Shown: in pieces, positions 12,677 to 25,600 of the stretch
Layout of the letters: the number at the start of each line of letters is the position of its first letter
Numbering within the stretch: the first letter of the stretch is position 1
NCBI GenBank assembly: GCA_025642065.1
Contig: JAODUP010000129.1
Location: 796,822-860,821 of the forward strand
Direction: 5' to 3'
Length of the DNA stretch: 64,000 bases
Origin: Paralvinella palmiformis
Taxonomy: Eukaryota; Annelida; Polychaeta; Terebellida; Alvinellidae
The notes under the pieces: model-generated
Told to the model about the DNA's origin: nothing
Database searches by the model: none
The model's input: only the letters and a program-made list of their open reading frames with translations
Translations under genes and position numbers: made by a program

Positions 12677-15600
12677 GGGCATTGCCCAAAATGCCTCGGA
12701 TAGATTTTTTTTAAAGTTTGATTTTCATAGATCTTGGCATTCATGTTGTTTGGAATAACTTGATAACAAAAGTATCAGTATTCGTTTCCACTGATGGCTA
12801 CTCAACTTGTTGAAACCACCCTGAGACAGATTCATTATGTAAATAAATATGGGCCAGTATTAAGTTAGTGATAAGAGCTTTTATTCCTTCAGCATTATTT
12901 TACTTCAGCCAACTACCTGAAGTCAAACTACCTGAAGTCAAACTACCTGCAATCAGTGTTTGATTAGATGCGTGTATGCGAACCACATGACAAACATTCA
13001 TTTTAATTACATCAGTTGTGAACAAGTATATTATTATTGTGAATTAGGTCATTCTTTTATTTCCACAAATTCAAGTATTTACAGTTTTTTACACACACAC
13101 ACATACACACGCGCGTGCGCACACACACACACATATATATATATATACATATATATATATACACCCTGCACTACCCCACACCACACACACCACACATAAC
13201 AAGACACCACAACACACTCACACACAAACAACATATTTATGTCTATCAATTATAAGTGCTCCTTAGATATATTTGATCTAGTTCGCTATCTGACAGAAAA
13301 AATGAATAGTTTATAGATGTAATCCAAGTTTATTACAGATTGTTTGATTTGTGTATTTTTAGCTGTTCTATAGGTTACGCAGGAACTAAATGTGACACTG
13401 TGATTGATTTCTGTGAAGCTGCCAGTCCTTGTAAGCATGGTGGCACTTGCATAGATCAACCTGACCAGAATACGTTTCTATGTAACTGTCCAAAAGGTAT
13501 GTTGACTATAATATACTGAACTATCTGCCAGTACGTAATTAAGAGTTCACTTAGAATCTGGCCAATGGACATTTCATTCTTCTTCTTAATGCATCACTTT
13601 AGGATTTTCTGGATTAAGCTGTGAAATCCAGCTGGATCCGTGTTCTGCGCTTACCTGTATGAATGGTGCTTCCTGCCTGACACATCTAGATGGATTCACC
13701 TGCCAGTGTCTGCCGGGTTTGTTCATTTTGCTATTAAGCCATTGTTCATCATCATGTGAAATAAAGCGCCTAATCATTTTTGGTTTGCACATGTCATAAA
13801 CATGCGTTAGTGGCAAAGGTTGAGCTTTACGTGTGTTATGGTTCTAGGATTTACAGGGACAGTTATGCGAGATAAACATCAATGAGTGCAAATCAGATCC
13901 ATGCCAAAAAGGATTTATGTGTATTGACCTGATTGATGGATACAACTGTCAGTGTCCACAAGGACGTGTTGGAGAGAAATGTGAAAAAGGTTAGCAGACT
14001 ACCTACTGAATACTTGAATATTGACACAATGAGTAAAGAATTAAAAAATATTACATCCGACTATTCTAATTGTTTTCTTGTGTGTGACCTTCACACCGAG
14101 ATTGTTTCAATATGGAAGACCCTTTAATGAAAACCATATAACATTGATCATAATAATTTTTTGTTTGTCCATACGGCTGTTCTTATTTAGTTATTTCTGT
14201 ATTATAGCAGTATGCTAGTTGGAAACCAGTTTAAGGAAAACCCTGTAAAATTTTAATGAGAGGCGGTGTTGATACAGTGTTATTGTTTGTTTTGTTGATA
14301 ATCAAATATAATATGATATCGTATAATATTTATATGTTCATGATGTTTTGTAAGCATTAACCCTGATGTTAATTCACTTCAGTGCCAAGCTATGACTATG
14401 ACTTACATTTCTATCTGCCCACTTCTCGTGCCAAGCTGAGATCTTTGTTGTTACTAGAAGCCAAAGTGCTGTCATGTAGTTTGTGGATACGACCAGAAAA
14501 ACCTGGGCGACTACTCACTGTATATGGAGTGTGGTAAAACAACTTTTTGTCTGCAACTGTATCCCATGTTTAATCATAATATGTCCTTGCTTACAATACC
14601 CACAGCTTCTGTTTAAAGGCCGTATTCTTTGTAGATGAAAAAAACCTGTATTGTTGGTTGACTTTCAATTCATTTTCAGTCTTATCAATGTGGCGATTCT
14701 TGTTTATTTTTGTATGATATAAATCAGCTGTTTGGGTAATCACTCATTTTAAAATAAAATTATTCATGATTAGTTCCAGTGATTGCACTGACTCCGTTCC
14801 CTATGAGTTGCTGTTCATTGACGTATCAGATAAGATTGTTCTTGGAATCCATGGATTAGGGCTAAAGAATATACATGCTCCATTCAGAATTGCTTCAGAA
14901 CCAATTTGGATTCATCTGGCTGTGTCACTGGATCTGGACATTGGCCTTCTGAGACTTTTTTACAATGGTCTCCATCAAGAATTCAATTTAGTGCCAAAGT
15001 TACAAGCAAGTTTGCCCAAATTGTATGTAATTTTTCTAAACAATAATACCACTTTTCCACAACAATGACTCTTTTTTTCCACACTCATTGAAATATAAAT
15101 ACAAAGAAAAGACAATATTTTAAGATATGGATTTTAGCTTCACATGAAACCAGTCATGGTTATGATAACCGCATGTTTTAGATTATTTTTAATGACATAC
15201 ATTTCACCAAAGTCTCCTTTTGTTCTTAATTACAGCATGTCCATCATACTAGGCATGTCTGCTGGTGGTGATTCAAGTTTTCTGGGTCAACTGAGTCAGC
15301 TGTTCTTTTGGAACAGGGATCTTTCATATGAAACGGATATAGAACCAGTTAATAAAGAAGTAGAACCTCCCTGTAAGCTGGTTAATATATTCGATCTGCT
15401 CCACGGTTGGTCTGATTTTATGATAATAAATGGAATGACCAGGATAGCTCCAGCTAGATGCCAGGATAAGTACAGGAGGTACAGACCCACAACAGGTTTG
15501 TTATCCTGATGAAGGTGATTCATTTGCAAGAGCAGCATTCAGAAATTATCGTGTTGCTTTTGAAATGTCCAACAGAAAGTCTTCATGTTTTGAATATCAA

Positions 15601-18600
15601 GTCATCTTATCATGTAAAAACACAATGTTTTATGAAGGAAGATCATAGAACACACGTTCAGTGTTGCTTCTAGGACACGTTTTTGCAGGATTCCCATGAT
15701 ATTCCCTGTGCCCCACATGGCACAGAATAAATCCCACGGAACAATATTGTACCTGTTGTGTGCCTTAACGGTCTCCCCATCACTATTATATTTTGTGTGG
15801 GTGGTTCATGGCAGTACTAAGTCCTGTGTAGAGGAATCAGCACTTGTTGCTTCTAGGATGCAATTTTGCCATGATTCCCCTGATATTTTAACCTATGGCA
15901 TAAAATTTAAAAAATCCCTGGGCACCACATGGCACAGAAAAAAATCTCATGACGCAATATTGTAAGTGTTGTGCGCATTAATGATCTCCCCATCACATTA
16001 GCTTTAATAATGCCATACCACTGGTATGACATTATCAGCAGAAAATGGGTCGTGCTAAACGCCAAATATTTATCATCCAATGGTTTCCTGATCTGAAATA
16101 ATGCCATAATTTACTGCTGTAGCCATTTCAAATGTCATATTTATAAATATTTACTGAATATAAGAACCATGATTGAAGGATGGGGGAGATTTTGGTGGGC
16201 TGGTGATCTTGGCTGGTAAACATCCATTTTGTATTATGATGATCACGTGACTCAAATACTCTCTCCTGATTGGCCAGTTATCTTTGTTTACACTAAATAA
16301 AAGCATGTGGTCTTGTTTATATGATGGATTTCTCTGTCGCTCTCCTGTATATTTGTTTGATCACTGTTTTCCATTTCATGTTAATATGATACAAATATGG
16401 ATTTCATATATCATATTAACTGTATCCATACTTTACTGAAGGAAATACATGCAGTTTTTGGTAACTTAATAATTGTGTTTCTACCTTGATCCTCTGTCCA
16501 TCCACTGCTGAGTGTGAGAGGCAGTTCTCCTCTATGAATAGTATTAATACTTTGTTGAGGAACTCCCTTGGCCAGGAAAATCTACACGATTTGATGCTTA
16601 TTGCATGTGATGGCCCACTACCCAAAGAATTTCTTCCAGGCCTATTCTTAATAAGTGGCTGGTATCTGGTAATGGTGTTTTTCACCTGAACGGGCACAAG
16701 AAAAGAATTATTCAATGTGTTGATGAAAATTGAAACATCAAAATGTTCTGTGGCTGACTTTGACTATGAGTTAGCTGTAAATATGTGGAAGGAGAAGAAA
16801 GCCCGTAGAATATATAAAAACGAGTCTCATCAATAACATTTTGAAGCATTCCTATAGTCTTGTTTTTTCATGTTACAGATATAAGTGATATGCATGCATT
16901 TAAGTATGCTTACACTGTAAAAGTATGTGTATAAATTCTTCAAATAGGATGCAAATGTCATCATTTTCAATTGAAATATTCTTGGGTGTATGTGTTTGTA
17001 CCACTAAATGGTTTTCATGCCATGTGCCCATGTTACATTAAAATCTCCCATAATTTAAAAACCTAAGGGGGAGCTCCCTGACATAAGCTAGATCCTAGAA
17101 GCAACACTGCATGTTGAAAAATTTGTTTTCAAAACTAAACATTAAAAAGGGGGTGCTTTTATGTCTTTGAAAAAGGTAGCTAAGATCTATTTATATATGA
17201 ATTAATTATAAACTATGTGGAAATGTTTGTTATCTGAGGTGAGGAACAGGAAACCTGGAAATACTGTACTTAACGCCAAAATTTTGGGATAATGATGTAT
17301 TTGTTTATATCTGAAATCCTTAAGAAGATTGAATTATAACTTTTGTTAGCCACTTAAATATTCTGTATTCATAAATCCTGCAGTATGGGAAAATTAAATG
17401 AATGTAGTCAACATTGACACTATTAGGAACTTGATAAAACAATAGGCAAATCACATGAAGTGCAATTGCTGAAAACTTACATTTATTAATTTAAAAAATA
17501 CATCTGAGGTAAACATTAGCTAGGAATCCAAATTATCCATTTATACTCTCATAAAATATTTCCTACCACTTGTATTTCACATATAATGTATTCCATGTGA
17601 TTGCTTAAGTGCAAAAATGTTAACTGTTAATAGTAATAGTTGCCTGACACAATTAGAGAGATAATTTTTTCAAATTAGTTAGCTTAAGATAATGATTGAT
17701 GTTTTACAGCCAAGTTAGCTTAAGAAACTAGGATAAATTGGTCTATACTTTGAAATTGACAGATCCCAAAGAAAATACTTGCAATATAAATAAAATGGCG
17801 GTGGTCATTTTTCAAGGTCTTCTTTCTCAATTAAATTAATTTAATTCATGTGAAACAGATGTTTATGTTAAAAACAATAAGTGGAGATTACTTGTATAAA
17901 TGGAAATATTTTAACTAAAACAGTTATGCAGCTGTATATTAATATAGATATATCTCATATGACTGGTAGTGATGGGAAAAATCTAAACGTAGACCTAGCT
18001 GTCATTGTTCATCTCGGATGTTATTGCTGCTGTTATTAAGTATGGATACATTTTGTATTGATGATCTACATGGAATAAAATCTATTTCTATCTAGTAATG
18101 ACTCTAATTTAATTATCTGATGAAAGTCAATTTAATTATAATCCTATGTATTTTAATTTTGTTTATTTCATTCATGCTGAGTGTTGTATAGGTAGGTCAT
18201 TTGATCCTGCTGATATGCACCTAAATATCAGCAGGAGAAAGTCAACTGTCTTAAATTAACTGTAGATGTAGTGTTGTCACCTTTCAGTTGATGATGAATA
18301 CTTGTGAAAGACAGGTTTCCTGGGGTTAATGTTAAAGCAACAACAGGAACAAAAAGAAGTCTGGCTAGCTAGTTCAGTGTAAATAAATGAGTGTCAGTGA
18401 TTAGACATTATCCAGAAGAGAAACATCTGTTATGAAATGTGTTACCCGGAGATGAAAAAGGTTACCTTGGGTTAAATGGCTAACCATTGATTACAATCAG
18501 TGCTGTAACCCAGGGGAATATATTTGTTAACTGCTTATTTAAGTATGGCCTAAATCATGCCCAGACAACCTGATGATATACTTTATCCCAAGTTAATGCA

Positions 18601-20066
18601 TTAGTTTTATATTCAACACAGTAAAGTTGAGTTGAAGAAAATTCTCTGCATTTTTAATAAGATCATTTTCCATTAAGTAATTAACTGCTTGATGTGTACA
18701 ATCATAGCTATAATTATTTAATTGTTTGTAGAAAAACATGGAAATGCTAAATTTATTACACTTTAGTGGTTTTTGTTCATATTTCTGTATTTATGCATTG
18801 ATTAAATGGTACACTTCAGCTCGGAATAAACGCTCGCTTCAACCAAAGTCTGATTACACCATTGAATACTGGACTAAGATACCAGGAATTCACTACACAG
18901 GCATCTCTGATGTAGAATATTTAACGCCGGATGAATGCATGCAGATGTGTCTACAAACAGATTATTGCAGAGCCATTGATTACACTTACTACAGGGACAC
19001 TGGACAGTGCGTTCTGTCTAATATTGTCAGAGATAAAGCACCAGACCTGTTTGTTTCAAATACACAATCAACATATTATGAACTTTTATTATACAAGGGT
19101 ATGTTCTTGTTGCGAGTGACGTAAATTTCCAATTTGCTCTTATTTGGTACCTGCATTTTTATGTATTTCCCAGTATTTTTGTTGATTTACTATAGTAATA
19201 ATACTAACCTTCTTAATTGCAGTAAAACATCGACCTCAGTTGCTGTTCTGTCCCGATGAACTGGTCGTCTATTCGGAAATTAGAGCCACTAAAGTGTTCT
19301 GGATAGAGCCAATGTTCACTAATTATGATCTCATCACCCACAACCACAGACCAGGTTATTAAACTTATAGTAATATATTTTTTATTACAATTTATTGGTT
19401 GCCAGCATGCTGCCGGCGTATAAACAAGTTATAAAACAAATTTCTCATTTGAACTACTATCGTAATCATAATATATTAAGTTGACTGATATAATTACAGA
19501 GATCAAAGATCCACGCTTAATAAACTGTGTTCGTTATAAGGTAATGTCATAATTTAATGGAGGGATTCTTTAGGTACACTGTTCTCTTGGGGTGAACATG
19601 TAGTGACATACATTGCCAGTAATAGGGAAGGTGCTTATGCGACGTGTCAGTTCAAAGTGTTCGTGCACTGTGAGTACTTGTTTGAATAATTGGATATCCA
19701 AGTAACTACCACTGTACACAGAACATTTTAAGGCAGACAATTAGTCAAATTATCATCATCAAAGATTCATAAAAATGAGATCAGTGGCAAGTTAGAGGCT
19801 GCGAGTTGGTAACTGCAATCTTCTTCCCTAGATTGGGTTTGTGATGTGACAAAAAGTATAACAAACGAAATGTGTGCTGTTAGAAAGGCAAGTCGTATAT
19901 GTCAGATGAAGTGTGCCTACACAGAACAGCCTTGTCCTGCGAGTCCATCTGTGAAATTTTGTACGCCGTGGGGATATGACGAACATGTATACCACATGGA
20001 GAAATTAGAAACAAGGTGTTCTGGTAAGTACAGCATTATCAGAGTGTGGTTAGAGGAAAAATGTAG

Positions 20067-20102
<36 letters not shown>

Positions 20103-21387
20103 CATTCACTCAGATAAGAAATTAAAACAATTTAAACATACCAACCACTGATAAATAACTATTTTATAATGCTAACTAAATTTTTTTCAAAGTTTCAATC
20201 TTACAGTTGAAAATAGTCACATGAAACTGCTTCCCGACTGAGTATTTATTTGTATTATGTGCATTACTACTTGATAAAAGTTGAAAATGAATGAATGAAT
20301 GAATTGATTGATTCATTCATTCATTCATTCATTGCCAACTTTATTTAATATCCCTGGGGTTTTATTTTCTTGACAGCTACATCTCAGATGTCTGTCAACA
20401 TAAGCATGAACATCGTCTATTTAACCAAAGCCCAGTCTACTACTATGAATGAAGTTCTCCATTCTAAGGTTACTGGAGCGCTGAAGCATTTGTTATGTGA
20501 TACAACAGTGAGGTGTTCAGCCTTACATGTGCTGATGCCATTATGTCTACCAAAGTCTGGCTGCTCTGTGACTGCTTCAGTTGCTGTAAACAGGTAGTGT
20601 TTTCTGCTTACTTTGGTGCTGATTCTTTTTGGCCTCGTATAATGAATCCAATAAATATTGGTAATTCTTATCCCTCTGATAATTTGTCAGAGAGTGACTG
20701 CTAGATTCATGACATTTCATCTGCATAATTATAATAATTAAGTCATAATTGGTTTTTGTTTGTTTTCAAATTGTGCATTTTTGATTTACACTCAGTAATA
20801 AGTTATGGAATCAGTTGTTATGGCTCTGTATGAGACTGCATCTTACACAAAGTTATTCCATGTTACATTTCAGATCCACTATACTGTATCGAAAATTTGA
20901 TATCCCAGTACAAGATCTCATAATTAAAGAGTTGGATGACCCTGCTAACTCATTGTTCGACTTTACAGTAAGTAGTTGAGATCAGATTATTAGTAATTTT
21001 AGGTGTTGATGAGTGCAGCAACATTTTTTCTAGTTTTGAGAACGTAGTTAGTAAATTAGTTTTAAGAAGTACCAATATTTAGAGCATATTTAGTTTATTG
21101 TATTATTTATTCACGGGTGTCCTGTTTATTTAAAATAATTCTATAATACATGTTTTAACATACATTTTTGTTCAGTAAACCTTTCTTGTTGGTTTTTATT
21201 TATAGTTGTTTAATAGTCTGTTTTCACAATCCCAGCCACTGCCTATCAGTGTGTGTGTGTGTGTGTGTGTGTGTGGTGATGGTTGGTCTGTGAGTTGATC
21301 AGTGTGGGTGAGTGAGTTGATCAGTGTAGGTGAGTGAGTTGATCAGTGTAGGTGAGTGAGTTGATCAGTGTGGGTGAGTGAGTTGAT

Positions 21388-21431
<44 letters not shown>

Positions 21432-22619
21432 TGGTTGGTCAGTGAGTTGATCAGTGTGGGTGAGTGAGTTGATCAGTCTGGGTGAGTGAGGGAGTGAGTT
21501 GGTCACTGTGAGTGAGTGAGTGAGGGAGTGATTTGGTCACTTTGGGTAGGTGGGTGAGTTGGTCAATGTGGGTGGCCAGTTTTGTTTCTGTATTATGGGA
21601 TATCTCCACGGAGATGGGTTCAACTCCCAGTTTAATTTCGACAGTGTTTCAGTGTCTCATCACTAACTTACCAGATCATTCAGCATCTTCAACCTACCAG
21701 TCCAAATAAAAGTGCACATAAAACCATCTAAATGTTAAAACTATAAATCTTGACACTTCTTTGTCCAGTATAATGACATTAATAGCATTATTCATTATTT
21801 CAGGATGATAAAATATCAATAGTAAATGGAATTCCAAGTAGTTACAAACTGGAAGTTAACAACTATTGTAGGAAAGGGTCTGTAAAGCTGTCCAGATCGA
21901 AGTACACCTGTGGTTAGTACTAATAGCATGATGATTTTTAACATATTCAGATAGCATTATTTTGGCACTAGCTGGTCAAAACATGTCCTCGTATTTCACT
22001 GATTTCCTCTTGTGGACAGATAATTATTAGAGAATTAATATAGTTTGTAATGAGTGGCTAAAACACTATTATTTACTCTCCCGTTCAGTGTCCTGTTGTG
22101 TTGGTACATTTCACAACATTGTCACAGACAAGTGTGAAGTGTGTTCTGAAGGAACATATCAGAATGTTGCTGGTCAGACTGGCTGTAAGTCCTGTCCTTC
22201 TGGTAAGACGACGTTTAATTCTGGGGCTACAAGCATTGAACTCTGTCAAGGTATTTCAGCATTTATATATTGATTAGTATGTGTACAGGTGATTTAAACT
22301 TGTTCGTCTCATAGTACAATTAGAATGAATGAAAAAATGTGGCATAATTTGGCAATTGTATATATGAATTTACTTCAGTATCTTATCAATTAAGGTAAAA
22401 TAAATATATATCAAATCCAGCATGATAGAATATTACTAGTTAACACATGTACACACACACTCTATCTCTCACTGTCTCTTTTTGTCTGTGTTTGTCTCTC
22501 ACTTTCTCTCTTTTTCTGTCTCTCTCTCTCTCACTGTCTCTCTTTCTCTGTGTCTGTTTCTCTCTCACTGTCTCTCTTTCTCCATGTCTGTCTGTCTGTC
22601 TGTCTCTCTTTCTTTGTGT

Positions 22620-22666
<47 letters not shown>

Positions 22667-25600
22667 ATAGTCTCTTTCTCTGTGTCTATCTCTCTCGTCT
22701 CTTTCTCTGTGTGAGAATGGAGGGTTTGCTTTTTCCTGTCAAAAACAGATTTAATTAATCAGTGTTAATCCCCTGTTTAACTAAAATTACAAGTTATGAA
22801 CCACTTAGTTAAAATGAAGACATGAAATTCTTTCACTTTGTGTTGTGTTTTAATTATGAATTCCACAATGTGAACATCGGACTGCTTTTAAAGGTTAGTT
22901 CACTTCTGTTTTCAGATATTTGTCCACCTGGAGAGTACTTCAATGTAGAGGATCATTCTTGTGAGCCATGTGCCACTGGTTATTACCAAGATCATCCTGG
23001 TCAGAACTGGTGTAAGATGTGTTCCGTTGATGAGACAACAGTGTTCAGGGGATCAAATGATTCCACAGATTGTTATGGTTAGTTGGTAGTTGTCTCCAAT
23101 CATTATTGGCAGTAGATTTTATGACACATAAAATGAATTTAAAAAAATCTGAAGAACATTTATATGCTCTTTAACAATGCGTTTCCAAATAAAACCTAAT
23201 TAAATAATGTTTCTGAAGTGAATATCTACAGTATATATTGAGATAGCAATAGTCTTGTTTCATCAATAAGTTCTTTCAAATATTGTTCCTTGAATGCTGT
23301 GTTGGAAAATTTTGAAGTTACCACATGATTTAATGTCATCTCATTCTTCTGGATATGAATATTGTTTCTTTATTTCAGAGCTATGTGATGCTGGATTTGA
23401 GTTGTTGCCAGATGGAAAATGTGAACCTTGCCCTCGTGGATACTTCCGGATTGCTAATTTATCTCCAAACTGTGTGCCTTGTACTACAGGATTAATAACA
23501 AATAATACGGGGGCAACAAGTGCAGATGAATGTACTATTAGTGAGTATTAGAAAAGCTGCCCTCTAAACTGGTGGCTGCCATAGTGTTTCCAATTAATCT
23601 TAGTTGAAATTTCAAAGTTGAATTGTAAAATGACAACTAAATGTGTACTCATAAGTGCATTATCTTTAACTGTAGTAATAACATGGACACTGATTGTCCT
23701 TAATGATTGAAAAGGGAAATTCCCTTAAAAGCCAATTCCGTGATTTTGTTACCATTTTCCAATAGATAGTCTTCACTGTCACAAGATTCTGTAGGTCAAT
23801 ATCCCCAAAATACTCCTATTAACCAATATTTGAGCATATATGTTATTTGGAATTGAGATGAAATGATATAGTTGCATATAAATAGCCAAATATTAGGAGA
23901 ACAAATGTGACACAAGATACAGAAAGACATGTGTGTATACATGGAGAGCTTCGTCATTGTTCAGAGAGTAAGGAATCTATAATTTAGTCCAGTGAGAGTA
24001 CATATTAAAGAAACTCGATTATTTTTTCAACAAAGTTGGCCACATTCATTGTTGTTAGTCACATATGGTATGTTGTGATTTTCAATGGGCCATCATCTTA
24101 CATATATACATACATCATATACATACATCATATACATATATACATACAATAAAGCTTTAGATAAAATATATAGTTCACAACAATACAAATACAATCACAG
24201 TAATTATAATAAATTACAATAATAAATTATTTAGCATTATTTAAAATAAAATATACTGATTATAGTAAATAAAGTTTTATAAAAATATATATCTGTAACA
24301 TTATTGTAAAAAGTATGATCCCCACTATTACTACTACTACTACCACCACAAAATGAATGAATCCAGTCTACCTGCGAAATGCAAACAATCACCCAGAGGC
24401 ATCTATCGGGAAATGCATGCAATTGTACACATCATTCGTGAGAAACTTAAAAAATTGTGTTTTAAAGGTTCCTACACTTCTCATTTTGTATACATTCCCT
24501 GTAAGCAAATGCCTTAATTACAGAAACTACCAGAGATACTATAGTGTATATACAAGTTTGCCCCCTTCATAGTCCATTCTTTGACTAAATGGCTTCTGTT
24601 AAGGACACCCAAGCTGGACTGTCCAATGGGTAGAGGCTAGACTAATATAGACTACCAGCAACGTAACCCTAAGAGAAGTGAGCTCCGGTGGCCTAGCGGT
24701 TAAGCACCGGCACTTGGTGCCAACGGTCGCAGGTTCGAACCCCGTAAGAGGTCGAAACTTTTCCAGAGATTAATTTCTCGGCTCACTACATCGTGGGTTG
24801 CTGACCACGTTAAATGGCACTGCCGTCTCCACTGAATTATTTAAAATAAAGGGGGACGTTAAAAACCCCCTGAGGACGTAAAACACTCTGGCAGTGACCA
24901 CCCTCAGGGTATTTCGGCTCCATATTTCCGTACTGCTCTCCTGTGAGTGGTGGGGGAGGAGGTTTCTCAACCACTCCAACATAGAGGCTGTGCTGATTAA
25001 GCGACAGCCTGGGGATTCTCCCCTAACAACAAAACCAAACCCTAAGAGAAACATTGAGTGCTGAAGTCAGAAGTATTGGGCTTCACTGCATATTCTAATA
25101 GATGATAATACCATGCATCAACAGCTAATATGAATACATTTCTGAACGATAGTGCTGTGATGGGTACTCATTAAATGATTTTAGTTACTACAAATTTAAA
25201 CATGAAAAACTAATCCTAACATTGATCCAATGATGCATATATTGTAAACATACTGTTGTTATTGCAAGAATAGGGAAATATATTGCCAGTTAACAGACAT
25301 AAAATAGTTACATATCTGGGAAGTACTTGAATGAAAAGAAGGACAACTAGAGGTTTTTATCTAATAATTTATTTTCCAAAAAAAAACTACAATCAATGCA
25401 TAAATATACCCAGGATAAAGATTTAAATATGTAGGTTTCCTCACTTGCTATAAGTTGATCATCAAGTCAGTTACTCCATAGTCTGAGGGCTGATGCTTTG
25501 GAATAATTTGTTCTATCTATTGTTATGTGTGTTTGTCTCCCTCAAAAGCAAACAAAATTTTACTCATTATTATGAATGTATAAAAAGGATCCCAGGAAAC

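Noticed and set aside
22447..22758. Poly Ser-Leu frame, membrane-like
   Set aside because: Polypyrimidine tract inside intron 26.
24770..25054. 94-codon minus-strand frame
   Set aside because: Lies entirely across a SINE and its flanking duplication; no domain.
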